A stretch of DNA of 16,339 nucleotides from Elusimicrobia bacterium RIFCSPLOWO2_12_FULL_59_9 (GTDB lineage: Bacteria; Elusimicrobiota; Elusimicrobia; O2-12-FULL-59-9). Numbering within the stretch: position 1 is the first letter of the stretch; the number at the start of each line of letters is the position of its first letter. Positions 7,701 to 12,640 of this stretch are shown one piece after another. The stretch covers positions 1 to 16,339 of the forward strand of contig MGUX01000020.1 of NCBI GenBank assembly GCA_001800185.1, read 5' to 3'. Both the position numbers and the translations under genes were made by a program. The notes beneath the pieces were generated by a model that worked only from the letters and a program-made list of their open reading frames with translations, ran no database searches and was not told the origin of the DNA.

Positions 7701-8381
7701 GCGCGCCTCCGCTTCCTGAAGCCCCAATTCTTTCTGCCGGTTTATGCTTCTGATCTCCTCGTCTTTGGCCTCCAGGGATTTTTGATGCTGGGCCTTTTCC
7801 TCGCTCCAACGCCGCTCCATTTCTTGCAGCCGCATCGCGAAATGCGTCTCGACCTCCTTCTCTTGAACCTCCCTGTGCCGCATCTGGTTTTTAAGCGTCT
7901 GAACCCAGGTTTCCCTTTCCTGCGTCAGGCGCTGCTCAAGCTCCTGTATCCGGCTCTCCAGCTTGGTGCGCGCGCCGATGAGCTCCTGCTCCCGTCTTTC
8001 GCGGCGCAGCTTGTCCTGCACCTCTTTGAGAGAAGCTTCCACCCGGGAAGACAGATTGGCCTCTTCCTGGGAACGCAGGGTGGCGATCAGCGCCTTCTCG
8101 CGCTCCTCTTGAAGCTTCTTCTCCATCTCCCGAAGCTTGGCCTCGGTGGCCTGCTTGGCGAGCTCGCTTTCTTTAGACTGCTGCTCAATATTCAGGAAAC
8201 GCTGCTCGAAAGAGGAGGGGGGTTGCGCCGGATGGCCCCGGAAGGACGGAGGTTCGGGCATTTTTGGGGGAAACATCCCGGGCGGGAGGGGCGGAACAGG
8301 CGGAATCGGAGGCAGCCCTCCCCCCGATGCCGGCGGCACCGGAGGCTTGAAATCTGAAAAATCTTTTTTTTCTTCGGCCAT
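4791..8381 (-). CDS. Giant coiled-coil protein with polyproline N-terminus
   Basis: This is a 1196-residue protein of unknown family. Residues 1-60 are low complexity, with repeated PP and PPxPP motifs and glycine. From about 65 to 1178 it is almost entirely Glu, Lys, Gln, Arg, Ala and Leu, with no stretch that looks like a globular or membrane domain, so a long parallel coiled coil is expected. Fully extended, about 1100 residues of helix would span roughly 160 nm. An internal duplication is visible: 298-317 (EKDKEIYVLNAQKARLENEV) against 545-564 (EKEKDNYAIAAQKDRLEGEI), with similarity continuing for about 50 residues. The last 17 residues (KPSWLDRLKQTF) form a basic amphipathic tail with a Trp. 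The ATG at 8381 follows a GGAGG box. Lying between the FliF-FliG fusion and flbD-motAB, it may be the cytoplasmic scaffold or track; that is inference. Confidence 0.88.
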   Translation of the reverse strand: MAEEKKDFSDFKPPVPPASGGGLPPIPPVPPLPPGMFPPKMPEPPSFRGHPAQPPSSFEQRFLNIEQQSKESELAKQATEAKLREMEKKLQEEREKALIATLRSQEEANLSSRVEASLKEVQDKLRRERREQELIGARTKLESRIQELEQRLTQERETWVQTLKNQMRHREVQEKEVETHFAMRLQEMERRWSEEKAQHQKSLEAKDEEIRSINRQKELGLQEAEARLQSRLQEAERLWLTEKANWQKAASDKSEELRSAKQESEKKLQNAGQEFERRIAALNQEKAILETKAHSLPEKDKEIYVLNAQKARLENEVQLVSRAFQDKESRFLSEIDGFRKSLANAEEPLRLKLEDTVQRLQAEFREKEGRLLDSRAQLEKTIASLKADFERQRETELKSIQESFAFREKHLLQNAEQLQRQLSHQEETHRQNLERSLMEQEKASAEKEKQLQGNLARAQEAAAQQAENFRRELDEVKRESVEAVIERRALSETLGAKDKEIAVLLGQREGLQAALSGAQTSLEEAERSRNKLSAELEGAGRAVIEKEKDNYAIAAQKDRLEGEIKSLQFAMREREGRLLADIDRFQREAATVRERFQAEKDSEIRRIQEDWQRDRAGAEMDFNKALAEKQGQLDELAEKGEDWKAQLRRMQAVNGAIEKEAAQLRGQLQAAQGQVRIEKQRWNLICQGQAQEILRIKKLLAQMEEQHQADLAKRQHEGLLRLEEAEEKGRASEAAVARLREEISVRDALVEQAQAAAEAAQQRAEATERRNQEAQALLSEKESELNRRVEVLVQAQLAEKVGEARRRWREEFQQHWERQAAEKETEWNQKLADERVRWLREKERVVTEIQNRTREQQTGALRELEDRLRLESEKSMETLAKRLREDKEAGIAGAQAAARKAKEEELALLQAAHEQEKDKLRLQWEAFGKEQEEEKSKLRQQMKEMEGRVDQEVQKYARELTERKILMEQERQNRFDEFEKERQKTQQELDKQKKELQKTFTDKTAVMADELAMVKKRYNEELDRGHAQLSGKTALLERLESRIEEDDRALEKIQREYAEMTQALVKTQEMAEGRQNAWQEEKVGLIKEQELMKQDFQANLESIRAEKEGFQNELEKAGKEHAQQEEAFRAEHQQKLEEVQKKLEETQKDLQGRLKLLDGQLRDERKRKTQLADQIKELTAPKPSWLDRLKQTFQKK

Positions 8382-8385
8382 AAAT

Positions 8386-8390
8386 CCTCC
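8386..8390 (-). promoter_or_regulatory. Ribosome binding site deciding the start at 8381
   Basis: GGAGG on the minus strand stands four bases before ATG at 8381. The reading frame stays open to 8453, but the 24 extra residues lack a binding site and would remove this one from use. A small hairpin, GACGC/GCGTC at 8397-8411, lies just upstream. Confidence 0.7.
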
Positions 8391-8490
8391 CGTAACGACG
8401 CCCCTAGCGTCAATAAAGGATACAAAAGGGTTGTTACAAAAAGATTGCCCCAAGAGCGGCCCGTGGGCCGGGCGCGGAAAGGCGGGCCGG

Positions 8491-10416
8491 TTAGGAAGCG
8501 CTCAGAGCCTGCTTGAGGCTCTCCACCCATTTTTGAATCTCGGCGTCGGGCCGTATGGCCAGCAGCCTTTCATAGCAAGTTAAAGCCTGCTGGGTTTGCC
8601 CCAGAGCGTAATAGGCGCCGGCCAGATACTGGATCGCCTCCCAGCGCTCGGGCTGGAAATTCACCACGTGCTGAAAATAAGCCAGAGACTGCTCGTGCTG
8701 GCCCTGCTGGTAGCACGCGATCCCGGCGGAGAAATAATTTTGGAGCTCCGATTCGCTCGCCGCGTTCGCGGCGCCCGGCTCGGCCGCGGACTGCGCGGAG
8801 CCCAGCGCCGCCTTGGCCACCTTGGCGCCGAGACGGGACCTTTCCTCCGAAACTGAGACCTCCTCATCCAAACCTTCCAAAACGGCGGAGACCTTCTTGT
8901 TGCGCACCACGATGCGCCCCTCCTTCTCCAAGCGCTTGAGCACGTCCAGAAGTTTTTTCCTCTCCTCTTCGACTTGGGAGGGCGCCAGCTTTTTCTCGTA
9001 TTCCATCGCCTCTTTAAGCAGCGAGGCCGCCCCGGTCGACATATTGGCCATGAACTTATTTAAAATCTCGGGCGGCGCCTGCTGCAGCGCCCGCGCCATG
9101 TGCTCGGTGCTCAGCTCGCGGATAAAAATCTGCATGACCCGCTCGGGGAAAGACGGAAAGTCCTCGAAGGTGAGTATGGATTCGCGCACCTTCTCATAAA
9201 GGGCGGGCTTCTCGTTCTTGAGATACTCGAGGATGTTCTGCCGGGTGTTTTCATCCACGTCCTCCAGCATCTTGGTCAGGTGGTCCACGCCGCCCAGGAC
9301 GAAATTGACTTTCTCCTTGATCTGCTCATCGATCGCCCGGACCTGTTCCCGCGTCAGTTGGCGGATGGTGGCCGTTTCGATGGCGACGCGCGACTGCAAC
9401 TCGGCGGGCAGAGAGGTCAGGATCACGCGGGCAAATTCCGGGGCAAGGTAGGTGATCACGACCGCGATGATCCAAGGCTCTTCCTTGCGGATGAGGTAGG
9501 CCAATTGCCTCAAATTGTCCGCGTTGATGTATCTAAAGGGCTTGAAATTTTCCATCTCATCTTCCTCCTCGTCTGCTTCCGGCTTGCCCTCCTTGAAGAA
9601 ACCGCCGCCTCCTCCCCCCGCCCCCGCCCCTCCCGGCTCTTTGGCGTTCTCAATTTTGGAATCGACGGTCACTTCCGTCCCCGAGCTCTCCCGCAGGGTC
9701 TGCACGTAGCTGCGCAGGAAAGAGCCGAACGGGCCGAACAAAAAAAGCAGAAGCAAAAAAAGCAGCACCGCGAAAATAAGCGGGACGAAAACGCCGGGAT
9801 CCGTCGCCAAGTCCCACCAGCGCTGCTGGAATTGAGTCGACTGAAAGATGATTTGAGCCGCCTGGACCTTGTATTTTTTATAGGATGAGATGATGCGGTC
9901 TCTAACCAAATCCAGCTTCGCCTTCGGAATGGCGTTGTCATGAATGATGCTCACCTCAAAGCGCTTGATGATGGTCTGAACGCCGAGCACCTGGTCGTTG
10001 ACGCTTCTTTTCTGCTGCGCCTGAGTTCCTTGCGTGGCCGCGGGCCTTGGACCGACGCCCGTGTCGGTCAGGAATCTGGGTTTGGGCACTCCGGGGAGCA
10101 CGTACTGCGGATCATAGCTCTTGTCGGTCGCCTTTCCCTGTTTTCCCTTGAAGGATTCGAGAACCCCCATGCCTTCGCGCATTTCCTGCGCCACCCGCGA
10201 TTTGACCTCCATCTCCACGTCCACGAAGACCTGGGCTTGGCCCTTGCCTAAAATAGGATCCACGATTTGCGTTTGAATCTCATTCTTCGTGTTTCTTTTG
10301 AACTCCTGCTCCTGCTCCAAGAGCCCGAAATCCGGGACCGCCGCCTGCGCGAAGACGGCGCAGGGGCGCATGAGTTGTCCCAAAATCAGGCCCAAGGCAC
10401 AAAACTTGCGCATCAT
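8491..10416 (-). CDS. FliF(periplasmic)-FliG(M+C)-TPR fusion protein
   Basis: This 641-residue protein joins parts of two flagellar proteins. Residues 1-25 are a signal peptide (cleavage near AQA-A). Residues 35-195 match the third periplasmic ring domain of FliF: DPILGKGQAQVFVDVEM, an insert with YVLPGVPKP, then GVQTIIKRFEVSIIHD. A membrane helix lies at about 208-230. A Gly-rich then acidic linker follows (262-288). Residues 296-375 resemble the FliG middle domain (EHPQ motif is EEPW at 312-315; GG pair at 375-376), and 400-505 the FliG C-terminal domain (FEDF, NKFMANMSTGAASLLKE, RLEKEGRIVV). Two TPRs fill 558-625. The first FliF membrane helix, ring domains 1-2 and the FliG N-domain are missing. 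The start at 10416 follows GGGGAG; ATG at 10428 is an alternative. It likely forms the inner-membrane part contacted by MotA. Confidence 0.88.
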   Translation of the reverse strand: MMRKFCALGLILGQLMRPCAVFAQAAVPDFGLLEQEQEFKRNTKNEIQTQIVDPILGKGQAQVFVDVEMEVKSRVAQEMREGMGVLESFKGKQGKATDKSYDPQYVLPGVPKPRFLTDTGVGPRPAATQGTQAQQKRSVNDQVLGVQTIIKRFEVSIIHDNAIPKAKLDLVRDRIISSYKKYKVQAAQIIFQSTQFQQRWWDLATDPGVFVPLIFAVLLFLLLLFLFGPFGSFLRSYVQTLRESSGTEVTVDSKIENAKEPGGAGAGGGGGGFFKEGKPEADEEEDEMENFKPFRYINADNLRQLAYLIRKEEPWIIAVVITYLAPEFARVILTSLPAELQSRVAIETATIRQLTREQVRAIDEQIKEKVNFVLGGVDHLTKMLEDVDENTRQNILEYLKNEKPALYEKVRESILTFEDFPSFPERVMQIFIRELSTEHMARALQQAPPEILNKFMANMSTGAASLLKEAMEYEKKLAPSQVEEERKKLLDVLKRLEKEGRIVVRNKKVSAVLEGLDEEVSVSEERSRLGAKVAKAALGSAQSAAEPGAANAASESELQNYFSAGIACYQQGQHEQSLAYFQHVVNFQPERWEAIQYLAGAYYALGQTQQALTCYERLLAIRPDAEIQKWVESLKQALSAS

Positions 10417-10420
10417 GGCT

Positions 10421-10426
10421 CTCCCC
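10421..10426 (-). promoter_or_regulatory. Ribosome binding site of the FliF-FliG fusion
   Basis: GGGGAG on the minus strand lies four bases before ATG at 10416. It overlaps the other in-frame ATG at 10428, which itself has no purine-rich box upstream, so the downstream start is preferred. Confidence 0.55.
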
Positions 10427-10431
10427 ATCTA

Positions 10432-10460
10432 TATATAAAGGAAAGAAGTTAAATTTTCAA
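10432..10460 (-). promoter_or_regulatory. Possible internal sigma-70 promoter before the FliF-FliG gene
   Basis: On the minus strand TTGAAA (10460-10455) and TATATA (10437-10432) are separated by exactly 17 bases, in the 60-base gap after the barrel gene. Transcripts would begin near 10425, leaving only a short leader with the GGGGAG box before the ATG at 10416. The region is AT-rich compared with its surroundings, so a chance match is possible. Confidence 0.4.
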
Positions 10461-10476
10461 GTCCGGGCGGGAAAAA

Positions 10477-12102
10477 TCAATCCAACTGCTTCAAGAAGTT
10501 GGCCACGATCTCGTTGCCCGGATCCAGCTCCAGCACTTTCTTCCAGACCCGCCTGGCCTTATCCTTTTCCTCCATCAGGAAGAAGGCGCTGCCCATGATC
10601 TCAAGCGCCCTCAGGTTCTGGGGCTCCAAATCCAGCACGTCCGCGGCCCGGCGCAGGGCCAGATCGTATTTGCTGTCGTAGATCGCCTGCCGGGCGTCGT
10701 AAATCTTTTGATCGATGAAGGTGAATATTTCGGGGCCTTCCGGCATGCGGCTGAGCTCGCTGACCCCCGCTTCGCGCTCGACATGATTTAAGAGCTTGAG
10801 GAGCTTTTCGTTCTTCGGGTCCCGGTTAAACGCATAGCGCAGGGAGTTCACCGACGATCTCAGGTCCTGGCCGTTGACGTACAAGACGGCGCCCCGGCGG
10901 ATATAGGTGTTGAGCTCCTCCTCGCCGGTCGAGCGGGGAACGAAGCCGACCACCATCTGCAGCCGCGCCAGCATGCTTTGCACCTCCCGGTTCCCCGGGT
11001 CGGCCTCCAGAGCCCGGTTGAAGCGCTGCACGGCCATCAGGAAGTTGCCTTCCTGGAAAGACTTGAAGCCCTCTTCAATGAGCTTCTTGACTTCCTGCTC
11101 GGAACGGTCCTGCCTGGAGTCCCCAAAACGCATGCTCAAGGACACCCGGGTGGTGCTGCCCAACTCGTGAAGCCCCTGGGCGATATCCAGGCCGAAGCTC
11201 TTGCTCTGGAAGCCGAAGCCGAAATCGGTTTCCTGCAGCGCGGGAGAGCCCATCACGCCGAAACGCAGCGCCAGCCATCTCAAGACGCGGTATTCGCTGC
11301 CGAAATGCCACTCCATTCCGTAACCCTGAGGCTTGGCGAGGTCAAAGCCGAAAACCAGGCGCTTTTTCAGAAGCCGCACCGAGTTGCCCAGACGCAAATT
11401 GAGCGGAAGCTCGTCCTCCGTGTCGCCGGAGCGGATGCTGAAGGCGTTCTGGACGCCGAAGGCGATCTTGTACATCTCGCCCATTTCCTTACCCATGCCG
11501 AAGTCCACCGTCCGGAAAGCATCCTTCGAATCGTCCAGTTGGCGCGTGAGCTGCTTGAGGGACACCCCGAAAGAAAGGGTTTCCGTCAACTGCCGCCCCC
11601 ACGCGAGGGCAAACGCCTGCTGGATATCGGAAAATTCGCCGGCCGTTTCGATCTTGGTCGCGTCGCCGCTGACCGGATCAAAGGTGGCGTTGACCTTCTC
11701 AAAGCCGTCGGCTTTGAGCTGGAGCGCGCTCAGCGACCAAGTTCCTCCGGTGGCCGTCGGGTGCGCGTAGGTGAATAAATTGAGCCGGGTTCCCTCAAAA
11801 AGCTGAGCGTCCATCAGCATCAGCTCCTTGCGCTCCATCATCGCCAAGCCGGAGGGGTTCCAGAAAGCGGCGCTCGCGTCATCGGCGACCGCGTAATAGG
11901 CGCTTCCCATTCCCAGCGACCGCGCCCCCATTCCAAAAGACAGGACCTTTCCCGGCTGCCCGCCGCTCTGGCCAAAAACGGCAGGGCTTTGAATGCACAA
12001 GCAAAATGCCCCTACCATGCAGATAGAGGCAATCTTCCATGCGAGCGAAATAAATCTCCCGCATTGGGCATTCAAAGCCCTGTCAACTCGGCGATAGGCC
12101 AT
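10477..12102 (-). CDS. PorV/UPF0164-type outer-membrane barrel with C-terminal TPR domain
   Basis: This 541-residue protein starts with a signal peptide (hydrophobic core about 17-38, cleavage near VFGQ). The mature N-terminus carries the hallmark of the PorV/UPF0164 family, GMGARSLGMGSAYYAVADDA followed by SAAFWNPSGLA (57-87). Alternating beta-strand pattern continues to about 326 (RVSLSMRFGD), as expected of an outer-membrane beta barrel. Residues 335-541 are helical TPR-like repeats, including EEGFKSFQEGNFLMAVQRFNRALEADPG, with further copies near 400, 465 and 500. The family includes PorV of type IX secretion, but no other secretion gene is visible. The first gene behind the riboswitch and promoter, it may be the outer-membrane partner of the motor. 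The start is uncertain: ATG at 12102 has no clear binding site and sits only six bases after the riboswitch. Confidence 0.87.
   Translation of the reverse strand: MAYRRVDRALNAQCGRFISLAWKIASICMVGAFCLCIQSPAVFGQSGGQPGKVLSFGMGARSLGMGSAYYAVADDASAAFWNPSGLAMMERKELMLMDAQLFEGTRLNLFTYAHPTATGGTWSLSALQLKADGFEKVNATFDPVSGDATKIETAGEFSDIQQAFALAWGRQLTETLSFGVSLKQLTRQLDDSKDAFRTVDFGMGKEMGEMYKIAFGVQNAFSIRSGDTEDELPLNLRLGNSVRLLKKRLVFGFDLAKPQGYGMEWHFGSEYRVLRWLALRFGVMGSPALQETDFGFGFQSKSFGLDIAQGLHELGSTTRVSLSMRFGDSRQDRSEQEVKKLIEEGFKSFQEGNFLMAVQRFNRALEADPGNREVQSMLARLQMVVGFVPRSTGEEELNTYIRRGAVLYVNGQDLRSSVNSLRYAFNRDPKNEKLLKLLNHVEREAGVSELSRMPEGPEIFTFIDQKIYDARQAIYDSKYDLALRRAADVLDLEPQNLRALEIMGSAFFLMEEKDKARRVWKKVLELDPGNEIVANFLKQLD
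11982..12082 (-). other. Perfect 15-bp inverted repeat flanking the signal-peptide codons
   Basis: CAGGGCTTTGAATGC (plus-strand 11982-11996) is the exact reverse complement of GCATTCAAAGCCCTG (12068-12082), 71 bases apart. In the transcript these arms would pair shortly downstream of the riboswitch, and the second arm is followed by CCGTTTTTGG. The first transcript arm can instead fold locally as GGGC-TTTGAAT-GCCC. Mutually exclusive folds are what an expression platform needs, but these arms lie in the presumed coding region, so the assignment is tentative. Confidence 0.5.
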
Positions 12103-12108
12103 TCGTAT

Positions 12109-12182
12109 TCGGCAACCCAGCCCTCCGGTGACTCCCGGAGCTTCGGTTTTGCGCCGTTCAGGTTGCCCTGAACTTTGCCTTT
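12109..12182 (-). promoter_or_regulatory. Candidate c-di-GMP-I (GEMM) riboswitch aptamer
   Basis: Read on the minus strand, the aptamer runs AAAGGCAAA, then a perfect 7-bp stem GTTCAGG/CCTGAAC closed by a GCAA (GNRA) tetraloop (12173-12156). Next comes GGCGCAAAACC (12155-12145), a second stem CTCCGG/CCGGAG with a six-base loop (12140-12123), and finally GGGTTGCCGA (12118-12109), whose TTGCC can pair back with GGCAA. This order matches GEMM-I: GGCAAA, GNRA-capped stem, GACGCAAAGCC, second stem, GGGTTRCCG. The second stem is short and lacks an obvious tetraloop receptor. Known members sense c-di-GMP, and some Geobacter relatives cGAMP. It sits between a strong promoter and the motor operon, so it likely ties motor expression to a cyclic dinucleotide. 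Confidence 0.75.
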
Positions 12183-12209
12183 ATCGTAACAACGCGCTAC
12201 AGGCTCACG

Positions 12210-12231
12210 CACCCCACCCTGCGGCGGGGTG
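12210..12231 (-). other. Leader hairpin between promoter and riboswitch
   Basis: CACCCC and GGGGTG (12210-12215 with 12226-12231) form a perfect 6-bp stem around ten bases, close to the predicted 5' end of the motor-operon transcript. It may simply stabilise the 5' end; no T-run follows. Confidence 0.4.
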
Positions 12232-12245
12232 TTGACCTTCTTAGA

Positions 12246-12273
12246 AGTATAACAGGAATTCCCACTTTGTCAA
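12246..12273 (-). promoter_or_regulatory. Strong sigma-70 type promoter of the motor operon
   Basis: On the minus strand a perfect -35 box TTGACA (12273-12268) and a near-perfect -10 box TATACT (12251-12246) are 16 bases apart. The -35 overlaps the TGA stop codon of the response regulator. A start site near 12239 is predicted, giving a leader of about 135 bases that contains the riboswitch. This explains why the motor operon can be regulated apart from the upstream genes. Confidence 0.75.
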
Positions 12274-12632
12274 GGCCCAAACGAAAAACGGCGCGCGACG
12301 TCGATGAGATCCTCTAGGTTGAAGGGTTTGATCAGAAGGCATAGTTTCAACTCCTCGGCCTCCTTCAGAAAGCCCGAGTCGGCCGCAGAGCCGGTCGCCA
12401 GAACGATTTTTAAATCGGGATATAAGTCCCTGAGCTGTCGGGCCAGCCAGAAGCCGTCTTGATCCGGAAGATGGAGGTCGGTCAAAACCCAGTCCACCCC
12501 GCTCGCGGCGGAGAGCAGAGCGTCCCCGGACGTCCCGGCGGAAACGACCTCGCAGCCCTGCTGGCGCAAGACCCATTCGCAGAACTTGCGGAAATTGACC
12601 TCGTCGTCGACCACCAGCACCCGGACTTTCAT
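12270..12632 (-). CDS. Stand-alone response regulator receiver domain
   Basis: This 120-residue single-domain CheY-like receiver begins MKVRVLVVDDE. The acidic pair D9-D10, the phosphoacceptor D52 in VLTDLHLPDQDG, the switch threonine T80 (VLATGS) and K102-P103 (LIKPF) are all in place, so it should be phosphorylated by a histidine kinase. No output domain is attached, so it must act by protein contact. The reading frame is open for 43 residues upstream, but those overlap the end of the previous gene and look non-coding; ATG at 12632 comes eight bases after that stop. Its cognate kinase is not in view. Next to a motor operon, a CheY-like role is attractive but unproven. Confidence 0.9.
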   Translation of the reverse strand: MKVRVLVVDDEVNFRKFCEWVLRQQGCEVVSAGTSGDALLSAASGVDWVLTDLHLPDQDGFWLARQLRDLYPDLKIVLATGSAADSGFLKEAEELKLCLLIKPFNLEDLIDVARRFSFGP

Positions 12633-12640
12633 GTTGGAGC

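Noticed and set aside
3162..8381. A Zorya-type anti-phage defence system (MotA/MotB-like proteins with a long coiled coil).
   Set aside because: In Zorya the coiled tail is fused to the MotA-like ZorA, and helicase or nuclease partners follow. Here MotA is of normal length, the coil is separate, no helicase or nuclease is present, and flagellar FlbD and FliF/FliG parts are.
8435..8470. An intrinsic terminator between the FliF-FliG gene and the coiled-coil gene (stem CGGCC/GGCCG at 8457-8470, then TCTTTTTG).
   Set aside because: The T-run begins well over ten bases after the stem, too far for a standard terminator; the gap may still contain an attenuation signal, but I cannot support it.
10477..12102. 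A genuine type IX secretion system locus, based on the PorV-like barrel and Ig-tailed secreted protein.
   Set aside because: The barrel family is much broader than type IX secretion, and no SprA, PorK-N or PorU-like gene is in the window.
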